Shown: piece by piece, positions 11,041 to 20,439 of the stretch | Numbering within the stretch: the first letter of the stretch is position 1 | How the letters are laid out: every line of letters starts with the position of its first letter | Source of the DNA: Ascaphus truei | Lineage: Eukaryota; Chordata; Amphibia; Anura; Ascaphidae | Direction: 5' to 3' | NCBI GenBank assembly: GCA_036426205.1 | Contig: CM071568.1 | Span: forward strand, 38,523,818 to 38,587,817 | Length of the DNA: 64,000 nt | The notes under the pieces: generated by a model | Databases searched by the model: none | What the model was told of the DNA's origin: nothing | The model's input: the letters and a program-made list of their open reading frames with translations, nothing else | Made by a program: the position numbers and the translations under genes

Positions 11041-11244
11041 CTATGCACTAAGCTCAATGCTTTTGCGTCCGGATGAAAAAAAAAATGCATGTCCGTTATA
11101 AAGTGAGGCCAGAGACGCGATTCACTAAGGCCTTGAGCCCATTTTCTAACATACGTGCTCAAAACAGCCACAGCGTACGTGTTGCTTTTTTTCCCCTGCT
11201 AGTATTCTTAAACTTCACGTACGCTAGCTGATATAAAAAATAAG
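11041..11244. other. Harbinger-like terminus, unpaired
   Basis: GGGGGCTATGCACTAAGCTC (about 11036) resembles the terminus near 47348 (GCTTACTGCATGAGGCCC, reverse complement GGGCCTCATGCAGTAAGC). A second CGATTCACTAAGGCC lies 70 bp inside. No matching opposite end was found. Confidence 0.35.
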
Positions 11245-11303
11245 CTGCCTGTAACATTTGCATGGAGATTCTGTATCTCCATGCAAGGCTGTTACAGGCA
11301 ATC
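11245..11303. repeat. Short perfect-stem palindrome
   Basis: GCCTGTAACATTTGCATGGAG pairs with the right half CTCCATGCAAGGCTGTTACAGGC around a small loop (GATTCTGTAT). It abuts the larger hairpin at 11338. Confidence 0.7.
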
Positions 11304-11337
11304 GTACACAAAATAAATACATTTTAATAATAGTGTA

Positions 11338-11586
11338 CATGAGCAGGGGGTCTCCGGAGCTAAACCGCATTGGTTTCAGGTCCGGGGACCCCCTATTTCA
11401 GGAGATACAGGCCCCGTTATGGGGTGCTGGTTTACCCTGCACTTTGAAAGCTTCCGCGTCACGTGACCAGGACATTTAAATTCTGCAGGGGATACCGGCA
11501 CCCCATAACGGGGCCTGTATCGCCTGAAGTAGGGGATCCCCGAGGCTGAAACCAATGCGGTTCAGCTCTGGAGACCCCCTACACAT
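11338..11586. repeat. Foldback hairpin, copy 3
   Basis: The ends GAGCAGGGGGTCTCCGGAGC and TCTGGAGACCCCCTACAC pair, as do GGCCCCGTTATGGGGTGC and its complement. Internal loop sequence includes CGCGTCACGTGACCAGGACA. The same family as 3829-4094. Confidence 0.85.
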
Positions 11587-11689
11587 CTACACTACTGTCA
11601 AAACACAAATATCAATAAACAATAATTCCTTACCGTAGCGGCTATCTACAATGGTAATGAAGCTGCATTAATGTACATTTTAATAATAG

Positions 11690-11932
11690 TGTGCCGAAGA
11701 AGGGGTCCCCTGAGCTGAACTGCATTGATTTCTGCCTCAGAGACCCCCTGCTTCCCGAGTTACAGGGCAAGGTATGGGGCATCGGTATCAGTGTCGCCGC
11801 CATCTTTATAGCGTCCAAGACGCGACGGCGATGCTATAAAGATGGCGGCGACACTGGCACCGATGAACCCATACCTTGCCCTGTAACTCGGGATGCAGGG
11901 GGTCTCTTTCCCTGAAGCAAAGCCTCTGTTAC
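11690..11932. repeat. Foldback hairpin, copy 4
   Basis: CCGAGTTACAGGGCAAGGTA pairs with TACCTTGCCCTGTAACTCGG, and TCGCCGCCATCTTTATAGC with GCTATAAAGATGGCGGCGA. The loop is only CGTCCAAGACGCGACGGCGAT or shorter. This is the most nearly perfect member of the family in the window. Confidence 0.88.
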
Positions 11933-12185
11933 ATGGTCTACAAGAGCCAATCAGAGTTGGAATTTCGTTCCCACGCTCTGATTGGCTACTGTCCATGTGT
12001 CGCCGGCCATCTTTGTTTTGATGACATCATCTTAAAGGCAATTGAAGCTCAGTCATTCTGATTAGCTGGTGTCATTGCCTTTAAATGACGTCATAATTTA
12101 TTTTTATTTTTTCACAAATCACATCTTTTTCACGGCCCAATCAGGGCCGTGGGAAACATTTGACCAAAATGTGATGTCATAGGCC
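11933..12185. other. Repeat-derived DNA with small inverted repeats
   Basis: It contains CACGGCCCAATCAGGGCCGTG (a perfect short hairpin, about 12132) and inverted copies of AGCCAATCAGAG/CTCTGATTGGCT (11947, 11976). The CCAAT/ATTGG words and the following TATA box make it promoter-like. It leads directly into the small ORF at 12225. Confidence 0.45.
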
Positions 12186-12193
12186 TATAAAAG
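12186..12193 (+). promoter_or_regulatory. TATA box
   Basis: TATAAAAG, preceded by CCAAT-type words and placed 39 nt before the ATG at 12225, so a start site about 25-30 nt downstream would give a very short leader. Confidence 0.45.
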
Positions 12194-12224
12194 CCTACTG
12201 TATGTCATCTCATTTTGAAGCCAG

Positions 12225-12383
12225 ATGCCGAGGAGGGAAGAACTCCCCCCTAAGAAGATAAGATGGGCGTGGCGTAAGAAGATGGAAGAAGACGGAGAAG
12301 ACCCCAAAGAAGAAAAGAAGACCCCAAGACTGATGAAAAAAGGTTTACAAATAGAAGAAAGAAGACACCGTTGTGTATTGTAA
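12225..12383 (+). CDS. Small highly charged ORF (52 aa), unknown
   Basis: ATG to TAA frame of 52 codons starting MPRREELPPKKIRWAWRKKM, then an acidic/basic stretch (EEDGEDPKEEKK) and a basic end (EERRHRC). It follows a TATA box at a plausible distance. The purine-rich + strand makes a chance Lys/Glu frame easy, so this may not be a gene. It could be the residual first exon of a transposon-encoded protein. No family recognised. Confidence 0.2.
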   Translation: MPRREELPPKKIRWAWRKKMEEDGEDPKEEKKTPRLMKKGLQIEERRHRCVL

Positions 12384-12737
12384 GGGTTTATTATTTTATG
12401 GTTACCTTTGGATTGGTTCCAGTGCTTCCGTGTCCCCTGGATTTCGATGAGTGGGCATCTAATAGTAAGTAAACAAAAGAAAAGTTTATTATTTTAACTT
12501 TTACAGGTTTGTTTGATTTTTTATTCATGTGTTTAATTTTTTATTTTCCATTTAATGCCCCTGAATTGATCTATGTCCATATGGCTATACATACATTCAG
12601 GGACACAGAATGGGTGTATTCTATGTGATTTTTGGATGTAAATGCATTGTTTTTTATGCTCTATTATTGCCCCATGTATGTTATGTATATCTATCTATAT
12701 GGATATACATACAGGGATTGATTGTTTTGCTAATGTT
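12384..12737. other. Unassigned AT-rich DNA
   Basis: No gene or repeat recognised. Short internal repetition of TATGTATATCTAT/ATATGGATATACATACA-type words at 12575-12715. Confidence 0.5.
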
Positions 12738-12739
12738 TA

Positions 12740-13530
12740 CAGGCATACCCCGCTTTAACATACGCAATGGGACCGGAGCATGTATGTAAAGTGAAAATGT
12801 ACTTAAAGTGAAGCACTACTTTTTTTTCCACTTTACGATGCATGTACTGTACTGCAATCGTCATATATGTGCATAACTGATGTAAATAAGGCATTTGTAA
12901 CCAAAATAAATACAATAGGCTTTATTCAAATAAAATGAATGGGAGCAAGCAAATAGGTGAGAGGCGCGCACGCAGGTCAGTACTGTATAGCAGCTCTCTC
13001 CTTCTCGCAGTCACGTGCTCCTTCTCGCTGTCTCTCTCTCCTTCTCGCAGTCACGCGCTCCTTCTCGCAGTCTCTCTCTCCTTCTCGCAGTCTCTCTCTC
13101 CTCGCAGTCTCTCTCTCCTTCTCGCAGTCTCTCTCTCCTTCTCGCAGTCTCTCTCTCTCACTCAGTCAGTCTCTCAGTCAGTCTCTCTCTCTCACTCTCT
13201 CTCTCTTTCTCACTCAGTCTCTCTCAGTCAGTCTCTCTCTCTCACTCTCTCTCTCTCACTCTCTCTCACTCAGTCTCTCACTCTCTCTCACTCAGTCACA
13301 CACAGTCACTCAGTCACTCAGTCACTCAGTCACTCAGTCACTCAGTCACACACAGTCACTCAGTCACACACAGTCACTCAGTCACACACAGTCACTCAGT
13401 CACACACAGTCACCACACAGTCACACAAACACAGTCACTCAGTTCACACACAGTCACACAGCGACATTGTCAACCAGTACACTCCACTACAGTCAAACAC
13501 CGACATTGTCACTCAAGACACACACACACA

Positions 13531-13561
<31 letters not shown>

Positions 13562-13665
13562 AACCACACAAAAACAACACACACACAGAGAAACAGTCAC
13601 ACACAGCATCCACACACACAGAACACACACACCACACAAACACACACACACACACACACACACAC

Positions 13666-13701
<36 letters not shown>

Positions 13702-13918
13702 CACTCAGGGTCACACATCACACACACACAACACACACACACACACACACAACACACACACACAGCACAGAGCACACACACACACACACACACACACCAC
13801 ACACACACACACACACAACACACAACACACACAACACACACACACACACACCCACACCACACACACAACACACACTCACTCACTCAGTACATCACACACC
13901 ACCCCTCACAACACACAC

Positions 13919-13953
<35 letters not shown>

Positions 13954-14099
13954 CAAAACAAAACACACACACAACAACACACACACACACACCACTGTCA
14001 CGTCACACACACATACATGTCAATCAGTCACACCACACATAACATTGTCACCACATACATTGTCACACACACACACACACATCACATACACACACACAG

Positions 14100-14187
<88 letters not shown>

Positions 14188-14368
14188 TCACTCAGCCACA
14201 CACACATTGTCACTCAGCCACACACACATTGTCACTCACTCAGACACACACACACACACAACACACTGTCATCAGTAACACTGTCACACACTGATCACAC
14301 ACTGTCACACACTGTCACTCAGTCACCACAGTCACTAGTACACAACTGTACTCATAACACACCAACCA

Positions 14369-14400
<32 letters not shown>

Positions 14401-14893
14401 CACACACACACACACCCACACCACCACAACCACACACACACACACACACACACACACTGTCACTCAGACCACACACACACACACAACAACACAAGCAAAG
14501 ATTGCAGCAGACGATCTTCTCCTCCCCCTCACAGCAGACAGGAGCGAGCTCTGAGGAGGGAGGAGGGGGAGGAGCGGGGATCGGAGGAAGCAGAATCACG
14601 GCTGCAGTAAGTGCGGGCAGAATTGCTGGTTAAGCTGCAGATTTATGGAGCTTGGGTGCGGGGAGGAACGGAGACAGATGGGAGGGGGAACAGAGACAGA
14701 TTGGAGGGCAGAGGGAACAGGGAAATCGAGCATGAAGGAGGTTGCAGGAGTGTTGAGGTGCGCACGCCGCCCCCCTGGTGTCCGTACTCGCGAAGCACGC
14801 GTACGTACACAAGGGGGTAAGGTGCAACAAAAAAAAAATGTACGTACTAGTGAGTGTACGTAAAGCGAGTGTATGTAAAACGGGGTATGCCTG
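12740..14893. mobile_element. TA-flanked TIR element with internal microsatellite (2.15 kb)
   Basis: The left end CAGGCATACCCCGCTTTAAC and the reverse complement of the right end CAGGCATACCCCGTTTTACA are clear terminal inverted repeats, each next to TA (12738-12739, 14894-14895). About 220 bp of unique left subterminal sequence and about 380 bp on the right enclose a 1.5 kb CT/CA-type tract. No transposase frame is present. TA target and CAG termini suggest Tc1/mariner-type mobilisation, though pogo-like families are possible. Confidence 0.8.
13000..14505. repeat. Compound microsatellite (CT)n, (CAGTCACT)n, (CA)n
   Basis: Order along the + strand: CTCTCTCCTTCTCGCAGT units (13000-13150), (CT)n with CACTCAGT (13150-13300), CAGTCACT/CACACAGTCACT units (13300-13500), then (CA)n broken by single-base interruptions to about 14,490. 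The very long Ser/His/Thr and Cys/Val reading frames here are artefacts of the repeat. Confidence 0.95.
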
Positions 14894-14895
14894 TA

Positions 14896-15440
14896 TGTTC
14901 TTTTCTGTATTACAAATGGATTTAGCAGCTTTATTTATACATGCTGTGTGTAATGTAATTGTCTAGTAACATGTAATTTTAATGGTTTATTTCTAGTAGT
15001 AGATGGAATGATGGTGTTACTTTGACTTAGAATTTATTTGGCAATGGTTTGGCTTTAGGAATTGAATAGTGAATTTTATAATTGATTTGGATTGTATTGA
15101 ATTGGTTTAGGAAATTGATTAATTGATTGATGGTAAATGTATTTATGTTGCTTAGTTTCTATTTGATTTTGTGGATGGCATTGGTGGTTAGGGGACAAAA
15201 ACTAAATTACCAGCATCCTGAACATTTTTTAATTCAACCGACTGCGCCTTGCTGTGTGTACAGTATTTTATTTTGAATTGATTTTGCATAGTGTTACATG
15301 ATGCACAGATTATTGCATCATGTACACACTCAATGCAATTGTGTGAATTGATATAACATTTGTCTAGCTGCTGGTTTAATGTAAGATGCAATGTGGTGAT
15401 TTTCAGATTAAGATTTCATGTTTTTATTTATAGCAAGGAA
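14896..15440. other. AT-rich DNA, nothing recognised
   Basis: Only degenerate ATTGATT/GAATTG repetition around 15057-15135 is visible. No gene. Confidence 0.55.
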
Positions 15441-16117
15441 AAATAGAGAAATACCCCCTAGCGATGCGACCAGGAAATGGACCATGGATTAGAGATGTCT
15501 ATTATGACATTTAAATCTCATAATTCTCCAAACAGAGACAGCTTGTTTGAACTCAGGACTCCAAAATCCACACACTGTTGTCCCTTTAAACACCACTATC
15601 TGGGGATCCCACTAGCCTCAATAGGTATATCTTATGTGGTAGTTAAGTGGTTATATAGTAACTAGATGAACACATAAAGAAGTAACATATATGATAAAGT
15701 TACTCAATACTGACCGTGTGGAGATCTTGGTGTGTCGGCGTGCTCCTACCAAAAGATTTAGCATGCAATTGTTGTTGTAGACGGCGGTGCAACTGCTATG
15801 AAAAAAACATATGACCAGTAATGCAAAAAAATGATCTAGGTGCAAAAATTTATTAAAGGCACATTAAAAACAGTAAGAGAAACACTCCTACGCATATCGC
15901 GTGGTCACCCACACAATTACACAAAAAGCAAAAACATCTATAAGTGAATTAAAAACATGTATAAATATATATATATTCAAATAACGGGGGGAAAAAGGGG
16001 GGGGAGGTTGGGAAAAGGAAACCTCGCATCTACTTTTACAATATTAATGCCACCATAAGCCAAAAAATAACTTTAATTAGTAAGAATTGGCGGTGCTCAC
16101 GGGTTGTAAATAGTATG

Positions 16118-16209
16118 AGTGAAAAGAGAAAAAAGTAACCCGTATGGGAGCACTCAGGTATGCAATTGCATACCTGAGGTCCCAACGGGTTACTTTTTTT
16201 CTTTTCACT
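16118..16209. repeat. Near-perfect 92-bp palindrome
   Basis: AGTGAAAAGAGAAAAAAGTA pairs with TACTTTTTTTCTTTTCACT, and CTCAGGTATGCAATTGCATACCTGAG forms the centre (dyad at 16165-16166). Almost no unpaired loop is left. An (AT)n tract follows immediately. Confidence 0.85.
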
Positions 16210-16355
16210 CAAAATATATATATATATATATTATATATATATATATATATATACCATATAGTAGGACTGTGCTGCGTTGGACTGTGCTAAAAAAAAAATG
16301 CCATTATTAATCCATAGCAAAAAATAGAATAAAAAAGGGGAATAGAACCCGTGGC

Positions 16356-16394
16356 GCTCTAACGCGTTTCACCTATGGGGCTTTGTCAAAGAGT
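16356..16394 (-). ncRNA. Hammerhead-like motif, copy 2
   Basis: The minus strand reads CTCTTTGACAAAGCC-CCATA-GGTGAAACGCGTTAGAG: the TGANRAA core, a GCC/GGT stem with a short loop, the GAAAC core, the palindromic ACGCGT and outer CTCT/AGAG pairing. It matches the layout of the copies at 27223, 51451, 56863 and 59923. The extra A after the TGANRA core departs from the canonical hammerhead, so catalytic activity is uncertain. Confidence 0.4.
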
Positions 16395-16774
16395 GATATT
16401 AACTTAACAAACATACCTTAAGTAGGGACCCAAAACCGGACGTGACGTCCACTTCTTTCTCCGTGTGGTACAACCCCCCAATGGAATAGGGGTGGTTCAC
16501 ACAGTCATGGAATAGGTGCACGCCGGGAATTGGGTCTCAAACTTTACACACATGCGCAATGACGACCCCTATAGGGTAAAGACAAGACAACAAAAAGCAA
16601 AAACAATATAAGTGAATTAAAAACCTGTATAAAAGAAATATATATATATATATATATATAAAGAGGTTTCGTCTATCACCTCCACAGCCTGGAGCACGCT
16701 CACCCGGATTGAGTACTAATGGAGTAGTGATTCATTATTTCAACTCCCCAGGGGAATAGCCATACAGTATATGC

Positions 16775-17120
16775 GGGTTTGTACACGTTGGCAACAATGA
16801 CAAGTTAGAGAAAGAGGAGGGTCCTAAAAAATGATTACAGGGATCTAGGCCAAAGCTTAAGGCCAAGACCTCAATGTAGTATTTTCTGAAATACTGCCAG
16901 TGCCATGCGCTACCGCAGGGGAGACAGTCAGAGATCAGGGAGGTTAGGATGGCTAAGAAAGGGGTGCAGGAATGAGGGGTTTGGGTTTTTAGAGCACTGG
17001 GACTCTTTTTCTGAGAGGTGCCATCTATATTCTAGGGGCGGATTGCAACTCAATGAAGAGGAATCTCTGTGCTAGGGGGGAGAATGCTAAAAAGGTTGGA
17101 GGAGATGTTAAACTAGGATG
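16775..17120 (+). pseudogene. CR1 ORF1 esterase-like domain, decayed
   Basis: The translated pieces VHVGNNDKLEKEEGP, CHALPQGRQSEIREV, GVWVFRALGLFF and RGISVLGGRML occur in order but in shifted frames. CR1 ORF1 proteins of vertebrates often carry an SGNH/GDSL esterase-like domain with an xHxGxND block near its start and an ..LGRRM.. block at its end, and the order here fits. Several stops and at least two frameshifts. It lies 1 kb upstream of the endonuclease start, the expected ORF1 position. Confidence 0.55.
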
Positions 17121-17328
17121 GAGGGGGGGGAAATGAAAACGATAATGAACTAAATGGAATAGAGGAGGATACAAGGTGGTATGGAGGTAGAATGGGGGCA
17201 AGTGCGAGTCTGACAATCAGTGAGACACCCATAGTAAATACAGATAATACTAGAAAACTTCTAAAGACTAAACCAAATGGGTGCAGAAAGGAAGGAGCAG
17301 ATAAGGTGAAAAAAACCAATGCATGCTT
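17121..17328 (+). other. CR1 ORF1-ORF2 linker
   Basis: Continuation of the LINE between the esterase-like relic and the LTR insertion point. Purine-rich, no open frame worth reporting. Confidence 0.5.
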
Positions 17329-18147
17329 GGGTAACGGATTTTTGGCCCAGCTGACCCACCCGATCTACATTGGCCCCTGTGGTCTGAACAGTCCCCATTA
17401 CATGGTAGTGTTGGTGTGTGCACCTGTTGGCAAACAGGACTCCTGAGTCTCCCGCATGATATTGTGGTGGGAATGCCAACCCAGACAGGTAGCTGAGGTA
17501 GTGTGTGCATGAGTCCTACCTTATCAGTGCAGCGCCCTCCACCTCATCAGGATCTCTGCATCCGCAGGAAGATGGTTCTGATGAGGAAATCCTTCTTGGT
17601 GCCATCATATGTAGAGTAAGTTCAGAGACTCACACATGAAGATGTCCTGAATCAAGGTTTCTTTATTTTGGCTTACGGTGAGGGCCAACTGCCCTATCCA
17701 GTGAGTTATCTAGCCACACATCTTGCTGTGTTATCCTTTCAAATGGACGCCCTCCCAATAGAGTGGGATCCCCTCTCCCCTCAGGGAGATCACCCCTGTG
17801 CCAGGTCCCTGGACACAGTATGGCGTTGACAGCTTGATGCTGATATTATAGAATGGGGCCACAAGTTACAGCACTAGTGGGCCCTCTTCTCCCAGGTCTC
17901 AATGCAGACCTGCTCCTTTTCCAAACACACACTTTAGCAGTGCTGTGCCTTATATCTCTCAGGAGGCAGGCAAATCTCGATGTCACTAACGGTGGACTCA
18001 GAGTATGTAGCCACTCCAATCCAAACATAGGGCAACTCACCAGGGTGGAGTGCAAACCTCCCTGATTACTGCTGGCATCCCTGTAACTACCAGGCTTATG
18101 CCAGCAGGAGAGAAAACTGTAGACCATTTTACAGCATGGCTACACTG
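17329..18147 (-). mobile_element. Solo LTR inserted in CR1 (about 0.8 kb)
   Basis: On the minus strand it runs from TGTAGCCATGCTGTAAAATG (18147) to ..CGTTACCCA (17329), i.e. TG..CA, with a TATA-like GAGATATAAGG at about 17960 and AATAAAG at about 17665. It splits the CR1 sequence AATGCATGC..TGCTAATGCAGG, with TGCT on both sides as a possible target duplication, one base off on the right. A second, 5'-truncated copy starts at 20440 because of the 2.75 kb duplication. No internal retroviral genes. Confidence 0.5.
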
Positions 18148-20262
18148 CTAATGCAGGAAGCCTGACAGATAAAACGGGGGAGCTTGAATTAATAGCTGCA
18201 AGGGAGCAGTATGATTCATAGGCATTACTGAAACATGGTGGGAGTAAACTCATGATGGACAGTTAATTTAGAGGGTTATTCCCTTTTTGGAAGGATCGAA
18301 CAAAATAGAAGGGGAGGTGGAGTAGTGTTATATGTTAAACCGGATCTAAAAACTAATATAAAGGAGATGTTTATGAAGGGAATGATGAAAATGTAGAGAC
18401 TTTGGGATAGAAATTAGCAGTGGGGTAAAAGTATTAAGAAAATGTTTGGGAATATGCTATAAACCACCAAATATCTGTGAGATTGAGGAAGCTAAAATAC
18501 TTTTGCAAATGGAAAAGGCATCAAAACTGGTATGTTTGCAATAATGGGGATTTTAATTATCCAAACATAAACTGGGGGCAATGAGATTAGCGGTTACAAA
18601 AAGGAAACAGGTTTTTGGGGGTGCTTAAGACAATTATATGACTCAAATTATTGTGGAACCAACCAGGAGAAGGGCAATGCTGGATTTGGTATATAAAACA
18701 ATGTAGAAGTAATAACAATATTCAAGTCCTGGAACATTTGGGTAACAGTGATCATAGCATGGTCTCATTTGAAAATAAAATAAAAAAATAGATTTATTGG
18801 GTTCAACAAAGACATTTAACTTTAGAAAGGCAGATTTTAATAAACGAGGTCTAATCTAGTAGTAACACAAGGAATGATGTTTTTGCAGGGAAATGAGAAG
18901 ATAAATGGGCAGTCTTTAAAACATTGTTAGAAAGCACCTTATCAGTGTATACCCTTTGGTAATAAGTATAAAAAAATAAGTCAAACCAATGTAGCTAAAT
19001 GAACAGGTAGGGGAGGAAATGGACAAGAAGAGGAAGGTGTTTAGATTCTTTAAGTCAGAAGGGGCAGAGACATCGTATCAGAATTATAGGAATGTTAACA
19101 AAAATGTGCAAAAGGGCAATCAAATTAGCAAAAATGGATAATGAAAAAAAGGATTGCAATAGAAAGTAAGGTCAACCCTAAAAAGTTCTTTAAGTACATT
19201 AATACAAAAAAAACGAGGCAGATTATATTGGAGATAAGGTGAAGTATTAAACAAATCCTTGCCTCTGTGTTTACCAGGGAAAGATCAATTCAATAGTAGT
19301 CCGCAGGAGGAGCACAAACCTCCATGTTAATGAACAATTGGTTAACTGAGGAAGAAGTCATAAGCGATTTGAAAAAATTTAAGATAATAAGGCAACCTGG
19401 CCCCGATGGCATACATCCAAGAGTTCTCAAGGAGTTAAGCTAGTATAGCCAAACCATTATATTTAATATTCAAGGACTCCATTTCCACAGGCTCAGACAC
19501 ACAAGATTGGCGTAAAGCAGAGTGGTAGCTATATTTAAAAGGGAGTTGGATCACAACTGGGAAATTACAGACCTGTAAGGCTGACTTTCAATAGTAGGGA
19601 ATACTTGAGGTTTAATACGGGATAAATTCAGGAATACCAAATGGAAAACAAAATTATTAGTAATAGTCAGCATGGATTTATGAAGGATAGTCATGCCAAA
19701 CTAACCTTATTTGTTTCTTGAGGAGATAAGTAGGAATTTAGACCCGGGTAATGCAGTTGAGTGGTCACTTAGATATGCAAAGGCTTTTGATACGGTTTCA
19801 CACAAGAGGTTGGTGTACAAAATAAAGAAAGTTGGACTCAGTAATAATATATGCACCTGGATTGAAAACTGGTTAAGGACAGACAACAGAGGGTGTCATA
19901 AATGGAACTTTTTCAGGTTGGGCTAAAGTCGTGAGTGGAGTACCTCAGGGATCGGTACTGGGACCTGCTTTTTAACTTGTTTATTAATGACCTTTTGTGG
20001 CATCAAAAGCAAAGTCTCCATCTTTGCTGATGATACTAAATTGTGTAAGGTAATAGAATCAGAGCAGGATGTAATTTCTCTTCAGATAGACTTGGAGACT
20101 GGGAACGTGGGCAGGTAAATGGCAAATGAGGTTTAATACAGTAAATGTAAGGTTATGCATTGGGATGCAAGAATAAAAAAGGCGACTTACAAATTAAATG
20201 GAGATATATTGGGGGAATCCTTGATGAGGAAGGATTTAGGAGTGCTTGTAGACCGCATGCTT
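17508..20262 (+). repeat. Direct duplication, unit A (error-rich)
   Basis: Nearly the same sequence as 20440-23240. Differences are mostly one-base insertions or deletions, for example around 17584-17600 against 20518-20530 and in poly-A runs near 19150 and 19208. Few true substitutions are seen. This pattern is typical of unpolished long-read sequence more than of evolutionary divergence. Confidence 0.8.
18150..20262 (+). pseudogene. CR1 ORF2, copy A (endonuclease + partial RT, heavily frameshifted)
   Basis: It contains the same blocks as copy B: GDFN-type endonuclease motif near 18545, GNSDHSMVSFE near 18745, PGPDGIHPRVL near 19395, and [12 protein letters not shown] near 19785. Single-base indels break the frame every 30-150 bp. 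It stops abruptly at about 20262 before the C-terminal CR1 block. If the duplication is an artefact this copy does not exist in the genome. Confidence 0.7.
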
Positions 20263-20439
20263 AGCAGATATGCTGCCGACAATATATAGTCTGCAGTGGA
20301 ATGTACCTCTATGTCCTCCTTTAATCAAGGCGCTACGGATGTGGTTCCTCCGGTTGATGTCTGGTCGTGATGTGTTGAGTGGACACAAAACAGAACCACA
20401 TCTAGACACCTGGATCTCCACACACTTTTTTATACTCTG
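20263..20439. other. Spacer between the two duplicated units
   Basis: About 180 bp without a match elsewhere in the window (it includes GATGTCTGGTCGTGATGTGT). It may be genuine flanking DNA of one of the units or misplaced sequence. Confidence 0.4.

Larger units (their letters stand above)
15441..16680 (-). mobile_element. Non-autonomous Penelope-type sequence (tandem)
   Basis: Two related blocks read on the minus strand. A degenerate GCGATATGCGTAGGAGTG (15900-15883) is followed by TTTTTAATGTGCC and TTTAATAAA. A clearer hammerhead-like motif lies at 16394-16356. The segment CAAAAAGCAAAAACATCTAT (15917) is repeated in the same orientation as CAAAAAGCAAAAACAATATA (16591), about 674 bp apart, like tandem terminal repeats. 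A palindrome (16118-16209) and TA microsatellites interrupt it. No coding sequence. Similar blocks lie at 50880-51530 and next to the Penelope ORF at 56040-57000. Boundaries are approximate. Confidence 0.4.

Noticed and set aside
13300..13500. Regular direct repeats that could be mistaken for a CRISPR array
   Set aside because: The units are contiguous without unique spacers, and the context is a vertebrate microsatellite.
12935..14610. Very long overlapping reading frames (up to 531 codons) rich in Ser, His and Thr
   Set aside because: They run entirely through CT/CA microsatellite, which has no stops in several frames; they are not genes.
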